From positions 4,691-68,690 of the forward strand of contig VWZL01000114.1 of the NCBI GenBank assembly GCA_013396915.1: a stretch of 64,000 nt of DNA, in the 5' to 3' direction. Position numbers and translations under genes: made by a program. Source of the stretch: Stercorarius parasiticus (taxonomy: Eukaryota; Chordata; Aves; Charadriiformes; Stercorariidae). Position 1 is the stretch's first letter. Each line of letters starts with the position of its first letter. The notes beneath the pieces are model-generated. The model was not told the DNA's origin and searched no databases. It saw nothing but the letters and a program-made list of their open reading frames with translations. Below, piece after piece: positions 41,909-54,430 of this stretch.

Positions 41909-42753
41909 NNNNNNNNNNNNNNNNNNNNNNNNNNNNNNNNNNNNNNNNNNNNNNNNNNNNNNNNNNNNNNNNNNNNNNNNNNNNNNNNNNNNNNNNNNNN
42001 NNNNNNNNNNNNNNNNNNNNNNNNNNNNNNNNNNNNNNNNNNNNNNNNNNNNNNNNNNNNNNNNNNNNNNNNNNNNNNNNNNNNNNNNNNNNNNNNNNNN
42101 NNNNNNNNNNNNNNNNNNNNNNNNNNNNNNNNNNNNNNNNNNNNNNNNNNNNNNNNNNNNNNNNNNNNNNNNNNNNNNNNNNNNNNNNNNNNNNNNNNNN
42201 NNNNNNNNNNNNNNNNNNNNNNNNNNNNNNNNNNNNNNNNNNNNNNNNNNNNNNNNNNNNNNNNNNNNNNNNNNNNNNNNNNNNNNNNNNNNNNNNNNNN
42301 NNNNNNNNNNNNNNNNNNNNNNNNNNNNNNNNNNNNNNNNNNNNNNNNNNNNNNNNNNNNNNNNNNNNNNNNNNNNNNNNNNNNNNNNNNNNNNNNNNNN
42401 NNNNNNNNNNNNNNNNNNNNNNNNNNNNNNNNNNNNNNNNNNNNNNNNNNNNNNNNNNNNNNNNNNNNNNNNNNNNNNNNNNNNNNNNNNNNNNNNNNNN
42501 NNNNNNNNNNNNNNNNNNNNNNNNNNNNNNNNNNNNNNNNNNNNNNNNNNNNNNNNNNNNNNNNNNNNNNNNNNNNNNNNNNNNNNNNNNNNNNNNNNNN
42601 NNNNNNNNNNNNNNNNNNNNNNNNNNNNNNNNNNNNNNNNNNNNNNNNNNNNNNNNNNNNNNNNNNNNNNNNNNNNNNNNNNNNNNNNNNNNNNNNNNNN
42701 NNNNNNNNNNNNNNNNNNNNNNNNNNNNNNNNNNNNNNNNNNNNNNNNNNNNN
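41909..42753. other. Assembly gap, 845 N
   Basis: A run of N between AT-rich intron sequence and the CpG island. Very GC-rich promoters are often missing from bird assemblies, so the hidden bases are probably GC-rich and may include the ASCC3 transcription start and first exon. Reading frames that appear to cross this block are artefacts of N. Confidence 0.99.
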
Positions 42754-43280
42754 GCCCGCCCGAGCCCGCCGCGCACCTGCCTTCCGGCCCGCCGGTTCCG
42801 CTGCCGCCAAGAGCCGGCGCGGCGCGACACTGCCGTAAAGTGAGCAGGCGGAGCGAAGCCTGGCGAGGCGAGGCGCGGCGCGGCACTGGCGGNTGCGTGG
42901 CCGTGGCCGTGGCCGTCGCTGTGCCCCGGCCCGGCCCCGCCCCTTCAACCGCCTCGCCGGGCTCTTTACCGTCCGCGTCCAGGACGGGCCTTTGCCCCCC
43001 GCCCTACCTCCGGGCTTCTCCGCGCCGCGGAAAGCCGGCGTCGTGTCCAGGCCTACAGGCCGCGCCTCCGTCGCCGGCCGCGCTGGCGGCACCCGTTGCG
43101 TTTTTCCGTGTAGAAAAATGCGTATCGCCGAGGTGCTGCGGATGCTGCGCCGCCACCTGCGCCCGCCCGCCCGCACAAGTTGTATCCTCCGGTGATGAGA
43201 CACAGCGTGGGGGCAGGTCCCGGCGGCGTTTTCTCTGACAGCGTCGGTGACTATCCCGGACGCCGGTTTCACTGGCTTTC
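42754..43280. promoter_or_regulatory. CpG island, probable ASCC3 promoter
   Basis: Seen: a very GC- and CpG-rich block starting at the right edge of the assembly gap and fading out by about 43280, in a window that is otherwise AT-rich. It has a GC box (CCGGCCCCGCCCC at 42931-42943), a short GGCCGT-type repeat near 42898-42922 and a single N at 42893. On the minus strand an ETS-type core (CCGGAAG, plus-strand bases 42781-42787) sits next to a donor-like CAG/GTGCGC. ASCC3 runs leftward from here, its leader exon begins with an acceptor at 25044, and so it needs an untranslated first exon upstream; this island is the only promoter-like block found. Part of it is hidden by the gap. Confidence 0.7.
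42777..42860 (-). other. ASCC3: Candidate untranslated first exon of ASCC3 (donor end only)
   Basis: Seen: minus-strand sequence ending GGAAGGCAG then GTGCGC gives a strong donor at 42777/42776 inside the CpG island, about 17.7 kb upstream of the acceptor at 25044. The right end (transcription start) is a guess. Another donor-like site (GCAG/GTGG) lies near 43160 on the same strand, and the gap could hide others, so this is one option only. Confidence 0.3.
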
Positions 43281-46200
43281 AGCGCTTCATGATCTTTACT
43301 GGCTTGTCCATCAGTGCATGCTTAACCGCTTCCCAGAGCACGTCTGTACGCCAGTGTGTGCCTTACATTCTCTTCCAAGCTTACTCTGTGTTGGGTGTTC
43401 CTGAGCAATGGGGTTTGTAATCCAAAGACACCATAGTAAAATGATGCTTAAGACCAAGCTTCACAGAGAGAGGGGGAAAGAAGAATGAGCGATGACAGCT
43501 AGCTTTAGGACAGAACCAAGTTGCAAGGAAAAAAATGATCACTCCATCATGCTTGGGTGTCTGTGCGGAAGCACAACTGGACCCTTAAGAGGTCACCAAC
43601 TAGTTAAATGCTAGCATCCAGATTATTTATTTCTGACTTCTGCCTTCTGAAGCGTTGTGTGTTCTGCCTTGCGAAGCATGTAACGGCACTGTCTTCTCAG
43701 AGCACTGAACTGCTTTCACCTCTGCAATTCTACCAAGGATTGTGCTCATGTAAAAGAAGGCAAGCATTCATGCCTGTATATGCCTGTGTGTATATCTATA
43801 CACTTGGAGATGTTCGAAAACACGCTCCCGAGAAGACAGTAACATACTCCATCCCATGTTAAAAAGAAGGAAACATACACAGTTTAGAGGAATCAAAGCG
43901 TATGTATCTTGGTTTTGGTAGATAGTCATGTGGAACTGGTTATAATGTTTCTAGATCACTTATCCTTAGCATTTGACTAGTCTAAACACTGGAAATCCCA
44001 AATTTTTGCCATTTCTATTCAGTCATCACGTTATTAAAAATCTTCATAGTGAACTAGCGAAGAGTAAGTACTGTAATTAAGGTGCTGTAACCTGATGCTA
44101 GATACCTCAGGATTTCAATTTTTTTTACAACCATATTTGCAAAGCGAATGTGCATATTTTATAAATATATTTTTAATGTATGGATCTGTCAGGAGAGTAA
44201 GGATTAGTCATTGGCATATTGCTTTCCTTAAGGTGGGAGGAAATTCCATTACAGACTTGTGAGTCAAAGCTGTCACTTAACAAATACTACAGTTCTGTCC
44301 TGCCTTCCTGACTTCTTGAAACATGTAATTCCCATAAAAGCAAGTTTCCAGCCAAACCAAACCATTTTTTTCTTATCATACAGGAGAAGCTGAGGCAATA
44401 CCGAGGCAGTTTGTATACTTCCATTTGTAGACAAAAGCTAGTATAATTTGAATCTTTTCTAACAGATAAACAGCAATACATGTATACTCAATAATGAAAG
44501 GTGTATATATATATTTTTAATAGACATTCAGGATGAATTCTACAAACCTAGGCTTTGCAAGGAATAACTTGTCTTTGCAAGGTCATGTTACCCATGGATC
44601 TCCTAAGATTACAGACTTTGTAGTTTTGTCTGTGTTGCAGTCAAAATTTTGTTCATGGGCAAAGGAGAGCTTGCCATAATAGGACCAAGAATTGACTTTC
44701 ATCCCAATTAATGTTTTAACAGTCTAACAGTCCAAGTTTTCTCCTAGAGAAAAGTCTCTTATATTGCATTGTTATGATCACCTTTCAAGTTTTCCTCTAG
44801 ATCCTAAGGGACGTATCGGTCCCTCTCAAGGAGAATGCAGGAGAGGCTTACATGATGTCAGCATCATGAGGTCTTCCCTCAGGATAAGGTTCCTCCCATT
44901 GGGATGTTTCTTGTTTTTGCTAGGGGGAGCACAATGTTCCTGCTTTCTTACTCCCATCTTGTAACCTGATTATGTTTTTATATGTTTTTTTAGCACAATC
45001 TGCTTCCTTCTCATTACCCCCCAAGTCAAATCTAGAGAGTTGCCCTACAGCCTTCCCAGCCTCAGTTGACAGAAATGGCTATAATTTTGTACAAACTGTC
45101 TGCCTCAGTTTGTCAGACTGCTACCATATGTGGTATTGACAAAGCTTGAGATAAAACACATCATGCTATAACCTCTTGACCACTAAACAACTGTTAAAGC
45201 AAGCTAAAACCAACTGAGGCTGAGACAAGCCCAGACAAATTCTGAGACCCTGCGCTGTCAGATCAATACAAAGCCTGAGGTCCTCTACTAATGGGAAAAA
45301 AATAATCACATTTACGAGGTTACGTTTGTTTTCTTGTCTTGGAAAATGTTGAAACTTGACATTCTTGTAGCTCTTTGGTTTTGTTGACATTCACTTCCCA
45401 GCAAACATTAGGAACATACTGCAGCCTTACTACAAGCTAGCTTTTGGAGACCTTAAATGCACAAGCGGTTGTACATACTAACCTACTACTGTTCAAAATT
45501 TTAAATAATTTTTGAAGGAGTTTTTTAACTAAGTGGCCTATGTCTTCAGTTGCATTCATACTGAATGAACGTGTAAGGTGATGTTTTACAATAAAGATAT
45601 TATCTGGTAGATTTTTAATGGACCAGAAGTGCCAGACATTACATGGAATTAATTTTATCAAATGCAGATGACTCAACATAGACTTACTAAGTACTTCAGC
45701 AAAAAAAATCTGATTTTCTTCAGTATTTACTAATTTTTTTTGGAACACATACAATGTATGAAAGTCATAAAAAAATATTTATATAGAGGACTTCACCTTA
45801 AAAAATTTACATTCCTGCTATACAGAAATGTAGTCTGTACTTCTCTTCTGCATTTGCTTAAGAATCAGTGGAAGCACACAGGTTCTGTCCATCTAACCAT
45901 ACAATCAGATGAATCATACTGTAAGAGTGCCAGTGCTTCTCAATTATCGGTAAAGGGAGCATAAAATGACCAGCTCACATGTAGATGTGAATATACTAAC
46001 GTAATGTCTAAAGTTAGCTAAAGGGAGATATACAAGGTGAGTACAATTTCAGCCTGTTTATGGACTAAGATAGACAGAAATATAAATTATGAGATGACCT
46101 TAAGAGGAATTAGCGCCTCAGGAAAAAAAATAATTTCTTTACCTCATTTGTTTGATGTCCATACCTTAAATAATCCTTTGTGTATTCTCTTTTATATAGT

Positions 46201-47506
46201 ACCAGATCTTTGGCAGCCTTTCAATATTCTGCAGCATCTAAATCTGCAGTTCATTATGTCTTGCCTTTTGTTTGACTGCTGTGCCTCTTGGAGGCCCAAT
46301 AAAAAGGCGTAAAAAAGTCTCTCTGTCTTTTACATCAAATCTTTCCAGCATGGCCATGTGAGAAGTTCTAACTAGAATTTAAGAAAGAGGTTTCAGTGAA
46401 GTGGGCCCAAAATTGTAGAACCTGGGAAGCGAGAAACGTATCTGATTTTAAGTTTGTGAAATACCATGAAAATTTACATGAGTGAATTCACTACTGTATT
46501 TCTCACTTCATGTGTTTCTTCATCAGGCAATATTGCATTCAGAGTTAAACAGGGGGTTTTCATATGGAGAGCAATGGGTACTCGCAAAACCTAGTTTATG
46601 GTCACTGTGCGTACTGCCAGCTGGTGTCACTGAAATTATTATCTGCAAATGCGTTGTAATTTATGGGCTATTGAATTGACTCTTTTGTTTCTTTTTCACA
46701 ACTAAAAACTAATACTAATATGTGAACCATGAATTTTACAGTTACTTGAAGTGTATTTCAGGTTCAGAAAAGAAATGGACTAGTAAATAGAATGACCCTG
46801 TCTTTACTTTGCCAAGAGAAAACTTATTAAACCACTGTGTTCCAAAAAATTCAACAAATTCTGCTTCTGTTGAAGTTGTGAGATGAACCCGACAGACATC
46901 CTTGACTCACTGTTGATCTCTGCTGTGATGAGAGTATCAAGCATTCAGAACTAAAGTGCTCTCTGCAGATGCCACTGTTACCAACACTGGGAGAAGAATT
47001 TTAAATCAATGTTATTATGTGAGGATAATGCAGCTTCCTCACAAAACATCCAAAATCTCTATTGCCCATGATTACAAAGTAATCATATTGTGCATGACCA
47101 CAACTGCAATGCTAGCGGAAGTCGGTGCGTCGAAGATGCTGTCATTCAAATGAGCTATAATTCTTTACAGTCATCTTGTTCCCATATCTTTTAATACTTT
47201 ATTTAAAAGTCACAAAGATATTTTTAGTGGTCTGCGAGTTCTTGAAACTTAATGCACAATGTACTGCTGAAGAAAATATGCAGAAAACTGCTGCATAAAA
47301 ATTCATAATTCAAATTTGTTCTTTGAGACCTGAGCATTTTTTAATGTAATGCAGGCTATATGAAGGGGATATATCATCTCCATTATTACTGGTTCTACTG
47401 CATTGCTCTCTGACTTCAATCTATTTATGCTATCTTCTGCCGGATATGAATGTACCTAGGTTTAGCACACCCAGTTGCTCTGCTCTAACATGGTGATTTT
47501 TCAGAC

Positions 47507-47865
47507 TGTGTGAGCCAGCACAGGCAGGGCACAGAAACAATCAGAAAACCACAGGTGAAATGCAAAGAGTAAATTTATTTTCATTACCTTGCGAACCCAG
47601 GGATCCCCGAAGCAGCACCCGGGCAGAAGCACACAAGTGGGGACGCAGGCACTGCTGAGCTCGGTCCATGCTAGAGGATCAACGAACCTGCTGTTTTTGC
47701 CTGTTTATCAAAGATTCATGCAGGTGTAGTTTACTACTGTGCTTTGATCTTTCCCACAGCAGTGCAGGAATCTCAAGCGTGTTCGACAGGGTGCCTCTGA
47801 GTCTATCACAGGCCTGTGTTATCTAAACATAAATGCTCTACTTGTCAAGCACACAAGACTAAACA
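47507..47865 (-). mobile_element. Probable solo LTR
   Basis: On the minus strand a GC-richer block (GGGGATCCCTGGGTTCGCAA) is followed by AATGAAAATAAATTTAC, with an AATAAA poly(A) signal, then a T- and G-rich stretch ending GCTGGCTCACACA. A promoter-like GC block, a poly(A) hexamer, a GT-rich tail and a CA end are the make-up of an LTR. The left end on that strand (TGTTTAG near 47865) is uncertain. A CR1 copy begins about ten bases beyond it. Confidence 0.45.
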
Positions 47866-47876
47866 ATGATTACTAT

Positions 47877-48815
47877 GGAATGATAGAATAGTTTGGGTTG
47901 GAAGGGACCTTTAAAGGTCTTCTAGTCCAAACTCCCCTGCAATGAGCAGGGACATGTTCAACTAGATCAGGTTGCTCAGAGTCCCCTCCAACCTGACCTT
48001 GAATGTTTCCAGGGATGGGGCATCTACCACCTTTCTGGGCAACCTGTTCCAGTGTTTTATCACCCTCATTGTAAAAAAAGTCTTCCTTATATCTGTTCTA
48101 AATCTTTCTCCTTTTAAATAAACCTATTATGCCTTGTCCTATCACAACAAGCCCTGCTAAAAAGTTTGTCCCCATCTTTCTTACAAGCCCCGTTTAATTA
48201 GTGAAAGGCCACAATAAGGTCTCCCCGGAGCCTTCTCATCTCCAGGCTGAATAACCCCAACTGTCTCAGCCTGTCCTCATAGGAGAGGTGCTCCATCCCT
48301 TTGATCATTTTTGTGGCCCTCCTCTGGATCTGCTCCAACAGGTCCATGTCTTACCTGTGCTGAGCACTCCAGAGCTCAGGGAGGGCCATGAGGCCCCACC
48401 ACTCCAGGTGGGGTCTCATGAGAGCGGAGTAGAGGGGCAGAATCACTTCCCTCAACCTGCTGGACACACTTCTTATGATGCAGCCCAGGATACAGTTGCT
48501 GGGCTGCAAGAGCACTTTGTCAGCTCACGTCCAGCTTTTCATCCCCAGTACATCCAAGTCCTTGATAGGGCTACTCTCAATCCCTTCATTCCCCAGTCTG
48601 TATTGATACCAGGGGTTGCCCCGACCGAGGTGCAGGACCCTGCACTTGGCCTTGTTGAACCTCATGAGGTTCACATGGGCCCAGTTCTCGAGCTTGTCAG
48701 GTCCCTCTGGATGGCATCCTGTCCCATGGGCGTGTCAACTGAACCACTCAGCTTGGTGTCATCTGCAAACTTGCTGAGGGTCCCACTGTCTAGGTCATTG
48801 ATGAAGATATTGAAC
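47877..48815 (-). mobile_element. CR1 LINE, long fragment
   Basis: Plus strand starts GGAATGATAGAATAGTTTGG and runs about 940 bases to near GATATTGAACAG, so it covers the 3' UTR and a good part of the ORF2 3' end in reverse. A 212-codon plus-strand open frame at 48288-48926 is antisense to this LINE and is not a gene. Confidence 0.92.
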
Positions 48816-49363
48816 AGTTTTTTCTACACCTCATCTGCAAGTCACTCAAGTATGTTCACAATCCTCCTTGCCAATCTTCCATTATTTTCCCACATCATCG
48901 CAACACAAATGACTTTCCATATGTAAGAGTTGAATACGGAATGCATTATTATTTTGCCTTTTTTTTTTTCTTTCAGAAAACTATGACCTTTTACTTGCTT
49001 TTTAAAATAAATACATCAGAATCTTATTATTATATCCAACAAGGAGCCTGAACTTAGAAAACACCAAAAATATTTTAAAAGATTTTCCAGTATTGATTTA
49101 GAGAATTATTTTTAAGGGTCTTCTTTAGCCATAGTGTTTCTGTACCTTGGTCATGTGTCTGGTCTGATCCATGCTTGCATAATTGCAAGATGACTGCACT
49201 GTGTGTCATGTTTCATGAATTTGCATTGACATATTTGCCAGCTCTTTATCAAAGGAGGATGAAAAAAGAAAGCAAAACAAATGGAAACATAATTCCATTC
49301 TGAACATGAAACAAAAAAGTAACATTTCTTTTGTGAAAATCACTATATGCAACTGTTTAAAGA

Positions 49364-49502
49364 CGAATAGAATGGAATGGAAATAGAATGGAAATAGAAT
49401 GGAATGGAATGGAATGGAATGGAATGGAATAGAATAGAATAGAATAGAATAGAATAGAATAGAATAGAATAGAATAGAATAGAATAGAATAGAATAGAAT
49501 AG
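49364..49502. repeat. Pentanucleotide microsatellite (AGAAT/GGAAT)n
   Basis: Roughly 27 units, GGAAT-type on the left and AGAAT-type on the right, directly on the CR1 3' tail. It most likely grew from the tail sequence of that LINE. Confidence 0.97.
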
Positions 49503-50172
49503 TAGTCCAACTACCTGACGAATTCAGGGCTGACAAAAGCTGAAGCATATTGTTAAGGGCATTGTCCAAATGCCTCTTCAACAGTGAGAGGCTTGGGGCA
49601 TCAACCACCTCTCTAAGAAGCCTGTTCTGGTGTTTGACCACCCTCTCGCTAAAGAAATGCTTCGTAATGTCAAGTCTGAACCTCTACTGGTGCAGCTTTG
49701 AACTATTCCCACACCTTATGTCACTGGATATGAGGGAGAAGGGACCAGCACCTCCCTCTCCATTTACTCTCCTCAGGAAGCTGTAGAGAGCAATGCAGTT
49801 GTCCCTCAATCTCCTTTTCTCCAAACTAGACAAACCCAAAGTCCTCAGCTGCTCCTCATAGGGCGTTCCTTCCAGCCCTGTCACCAGCTTTTTTTCCCTC
49901 CTCTGGACTCATTCAAGTACCTTAACATCCTTCTTAAATTGTGGGCCCCTGAACTGCACACAGTATTCAAGACAAGGCCACACCAATGGTGAATACAGTG
50001 GGATAATCACCTCTTTTGACCGGCTGGTTATGCTGGGTTTGATGCACCCCAGGGTGCAGTTTGCCCTCTTGGCTGCCAGGGCACACTGCTGACTCACATG
50101 GAGCCTGCTGTTGACCAGCACCTCCAGATCCCTTCCTGCAAGGCTTTTCTCCAGCCACTCCTCTCCCAATTT
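49364..50172 (-). mobile_element. CR1 LINE with expanded tail repeat
   Basis: Plus strand 49503-50172 is the reverse complement of CR1 (GAGGCTTGGGGCATCAACCA and CTGCTGACTCACATGGAGCC are visible). At its 3' end (low coordinates) the usual ATTCTATG tail is replaced by about 135 bases of pentamer repeat at 49364-49502. Confidence 0.9.
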
Positions 50173-50226
50173 ATACTTAGATAATGGTTAGGGTAAAACT
50201 TTGTATGAAAATGACAACTGATGTTT

Positions 50227-50568
50227 GAAGCAGCCTTCCAGTACCTAAAGGGGGCCTACAGGAAAGAGGGGGAGGGACTCTTTATCAGGGAGTGTAGTGA
50301 TAGGACGACAAGTAATGGTTTTAAACTGAAAGAGGGGAGATTTAGATTAGATATCAGGAAGAAGTTCTTTACTGTGAGAGTGGTGAGACACTGGAACAGG
50401 TTGCCCAGAGAAGCTGTGGCTGCCCATCCCTGGAAGTGTTCAAGGCCAGGCTGGATGGGGCTTTGAGCAACCTAGTCTAGTGGAAGATGTCCCTGCCCAT
50501 GGCAGGGGGGTTGGAATTAGACAATCTTTAAAGTACCTTTCAACTCTAACGATTCTATGATTCTGTGA
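50227..50568 (+). mobile_element. CR1 LINE, 5'-truncated
   Basis: Starts GAAGCAGCCTTCCAGTACC and ends GATTCTATGATTCTGTGA. The peptide [19 protein letters not shown] of the ORF2 end is open. It lies 55 bases from the preceding CR1 copy in the opposite orientation. Confidence 0.92.
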
Positions 50569-53139
50569 AGCAGCCATGTTGCTGCCAGTTTTTAGACTTA
50601 GTGAGACACATTCACAGGTCTGAGAACCCTTAACTTACCCAAGTGTTGATATTACAATATCAACAGGGCGAGACGATCTGTTGGATAGTGTTTAGGGTAA
50701 ACAGTCATGAAGTACAGAACTATTAAAAACAGTTAAGCCCAGGGAGAAGGCTAGATTGGAACCCTGTGTTTCATAATTTGTTAGTTTATTTTTTTTAATT
50801 ATTTATTATGTAAGAACTATATGTGTAGTCAGGAATGGGGTCTGCTCAGAAATACAAACCAGAAAGAAATTATGTTGGTCTGAGGTATATATATGATGTC
50901 CTATTTCTTGTTTCTTCCTCATTCTTTTCTTAGTGATTTTGAAAGGCTGCGCATTAACTAATTCTTTTATATACATAATTTCAGTAGTGTTGAAGTGAAC
51001 TGAGCTGAAATGTTGAATTATCATGGTCAACAGGCTGCACTTCACACCCATTTAGGCTGATATTGATTGCTAATACCCTAGAGCCAGATTTGGAACCTGG
51101 TGAGCAGACCTTACTTGTCATCTTATGTTTTATTTGATCTTTCCTCATATTTCTATATGCCCTGGTGGCACATACAAAAACTGGTACAACTGGTTCTCCA
51201 TCTCAAGTATATTACTGCAATGATTCATACTATTTATATTTCCTTTAATAAGTTTGTCAAAGAAGAGCAGCTGAAGAAAGTAGTTTGTTGAAGAAAGTAT
51301 CAATATCTTATCTCTAAATTCTGGATAATGCTGAAGGTAAATGTGATTGATTCACATGGGTTTTGGAAAGAAATTACTGGAAAAAGCAACATCATTACAG
51401 CTCCCCCTTATATCAATGAAATTTCCCAGTTTCAAGCCAAGAATGCCGAGAACTAGTCTTTTGTATTACTTATCTCAGACTAGAAGCACTTGATGTTTCC
51501 AATATGATGCATTCCTCAAAAGCAAGTGGTTGTATTGTAGTTTATGTGATCTGAAGGTGATACTGACTTAGACCAGATGATGTTCATCTAGAATCACCTC
51601 AGAATACCAGCCAAATTTTCACAGGAAAGAAAGAAAAGATTGCTCTTCTGGCCAGACACAGACAGAAAAATAATTTTCTCATTTTAACTGATAATTGACC
51701 CTTTAAAGGAAAATTTTCATGATCAAATGACAAGATGAACAACAGTATTCTCACCAGATTCTGAAACTGGGACATAGTCATAATTCACTCAGTCAGTTAC
51801 ACTTGCAAATGTCATCTCAACTCCGTTTTCTGCTTGCTTTTTTCAAGTCCCACAGCCTCACAGCAGGATGCTGGATATCCCTGTGAGCTCTGCTGAAAGT
51901 GGAACATCTTTTTCAGTGCCAGGTGGTAGGTCGTTGTCAGTTATGCTGCTAGATGTTTGCCATTCTGGCTCATGTCACTGAGTGTAGCGCCATAAAAAAA
52001 AAGAGGTTAGATTTTGATCACGGGGTTTGGTTCAGAAATGAATATGTGAAGGGGGTTGGTAGCTGTGAGAAACTGGCAGGGGTCTGCTGTCGCTTAACGG
52101 TTCACTGCTTACACAAAATGCTGACATATGTGTGTGTATATGTATATCTAGACAAAGAGAAAAAGAAATGTTCAGGATTTTATACAAGTTTTTATTTAAA
52201 AACTAATTTTGGGTTATATCCAGATTATCGCTGTGTATTTTTTTTATATTAGGAGGTTTCTGAGGCCTGTGAAGCATCTAAAGAAACCCAAAATATTTTT
52301 GTTGAAAGCTCTGCTGACACAAGATGGGATAGCGCTGTAGGGATTCATGTCACATATACTGCAGGAGGCCATTCCTACCAGCAGCAAAGCAGAAGCACCA
52401 GAAACATGATAGAGTAATTTCTAGCCAGTACTTTTAAAGTCGTGCTTAGTCACTAACTTGGAGAATTACTTCAGGCAAATCATTTCAAAAGCTATTAAAA
52501 AAAGAAAAAAGAGAATATTCCAACATATCTAATCAGACACAGATGTCAACATTTGCCCTGTTTGGAAAGGGAATTGTCAATGAAAAGGGAAAACAGAGTG
52601 AAGTTGGGAGACACAGGAAGAAGAGCCTGAGAACACAAAAGGACAGAGCTGTCCCAATATGAGATGAGTAATATCTCATGCTTTGTAAATTGCTGAAACT
52701 GGTGTGCTCACTTCTGACTTAGGGTGGTTGGCATAAAGTAATCAATAAATAGAGTTTTGAATAGTAAGTCTTTTGTTATGGATACCACAGTTTTTCACCT
52801 ATTTATTCAGGGGAGTTGTATTAGCCAAAAGACTTTTTAAAATACTTCTATTAAAAAAGATGTTGAGATGTTCCTGCTGAGATTATTTCTTTGTACCTCA
52901 TAAAGGATTCGTAACAATTGTCCAGGTGTCCTTTACCACACGTTATAAGTATGATTATCCTTTTGATGTGATCATTGTGCCCCTTCTCCCTTTTGAAGAC
53001 TATTCAGGGAACCAATTACTTGTATTGGAGACAATTGTCGTGTGAACTGAACAGAAAGAACCTTTGACAGAGTGGGTCTTATTTAAAATGTTAATACTTT
53101 GTTTGACAGGAGGGATATGTTGCTTTTTTGTCATATGGC

Positions 53140-54430
53140 TCACATGTTTCTCTTAGGTTATGTGGTAAAAGCCTTGTCTGGACACACAGAAGGGAGCACA
53201 GAGAGACACTGGGTGGCGGGGGTACCTGGGTTATGGTCTCAGAGGGCACCCTGTCCAGGCCCCTGCCAGGGCATCCCAGGAGAGCCTCAGCCATGGGCCA
53301 GGATGACATCCATCCAGATGAGTCTCTGGAGCACCTTTTGGACTGAGAGGGTCACTGCACAGGGGTATGGGACACATTATGGGGTGCAGGGGAAGAGCAT
53401 TTGGGATTGCACGAGACTTATAATGGGATGTTTATAGAAGGAAAGACGGCAGGGAAGGAGATGAATCTAAGTGATTTGAGGAGGAGCTATCATGGGAAAA
53501 CAGAAGGTTAAGAGGATTGAAGGGTCCAGTGGCAGGTAAACAAGGTTGGTACATTTGTCTGGTCATGCCCTGTGCCTGATCAGCACAGTCTGTCCTATCT
53601 TCTTATCAAAGTCCATTTTCTAAACCTTTTCCTGGGTGAGGGCCTCTCTGTTCTGTGTGGTTGTATGAGCATCTAAGTGCCAGCCACTGGAGTCGGAGAG
53701 CCTGTGTTGTCTGTGGTGCTAGCAGCCAGAGCGAGTGTATGTGTGCACGAGGGTGTGAGCACTAGTGAAGAGCAAGCTGGACTAGCCAGCGAGTGGGTGC
53801 AATGGCCGGGGAGCCAGGTGTGCCTCTAAGGGTGAGACCAAGGAGGAGCTGGGTACTGGGGACCAGGGGAGTTCCAGCCATCTGTGTGTGTGTGTCTGTG
53901 TCTGTGAGTGAGGTACCAGCAGCTGGAATGGGACTGTGGCCTCGGGGCCTCAGATATCCAGGTGTCAGCAACTGGGGAGACTGGGATCTAGAGGCAGCTA
54001 CTGGGCAGACTGAGCCCAGCTGCTGGAGGGACCTACACTGTACATATATATATCTATATACATTTCACACTGAGAGACCTTCGTCTTGCTCAGCCCAGAA
54101 GGGGAAAAGGATGAGGCTACTGGTGCTGTGTGAGTGCTCTGTGTGTTTGTCTGTATTGATCTGTGTGGCCAGCCGTGTATGTATGTATATATGCTGTGTA
54201 TATGTGTGGTCTATGTGTGTGCGCCACACTACTAGGAATATATTCTCAGCCTTGCTGCTAGTTAGACCTGGGGGCATGGATGTGCAGCAGCTTTACCTCT
54301 GTTGGGCTACTGGATTCACTGTGCTTCCCCCCCCCGTCTTAGTCATCATTTATCTGATCAAACAGTTTTTATATTTTAATCACAGAACAATGAGCTATCA
54401 CAGATCACACTGGTGACAAAGCTGCTTCAG
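53140..54430 (+). repeat. Unclassified GC-richer, TG-rich segment, probably LTR-derived
   Basis: Sharp change in composition against AT-rich flanks. It contains TGTGTGTGTGTCTGTGTCTG, TATG/TGTG runs near 54176-54222, and partial internal repeats: CCAGCCACTGG, CCAGCAGCTGG and CAGCAACTGG recur within 300 bases together with TGGGACTGTGGCCTCGGGG. The right part ends in GACAAAGCTGCTTCA. The style resembles avian ERV LTRs, but I cannot name a family, and the strand and both ends are guesses. It contains an uninterrupted ATG-to-stop frame of 204 codons (53802-54416) that I do not accept as a gene. Confidence 0.35.

Larger units (their letters stand above)
25045..42776 (-). other. Presumed first intron of ASCC3
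   Basis: About 17.7 kb, mostly AT-rich, between the leader-exon acceptor and the CpG island. Contents: CR1 pieces at 27512-27715 and 30586-31008, a solo LTR at 39002-39549, an old CR1-like piece at about 40600-40870, a hairpin at 41456-41495 and the assembly gap. A last-exon-like stretch on the minus strand at 28.3-29.9 kb is discussed as a finding. 31.0-39.0 kb holds no feature I can support. The right boundary depends on the uncertain first exon. Confidence 0.6.

Noticed and set aside
41844..43272. Very long open frames on both strands at 41.8-43.3 kb
   Set aside because: They exist only because the 845-N gap cannot contain stop codons; the rest is GC-rich promoter sequence.
48288..48926. 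212-codon plus-strand open frame
   Set aside because: It is the antisense of a minus-strand CR1 LINE.
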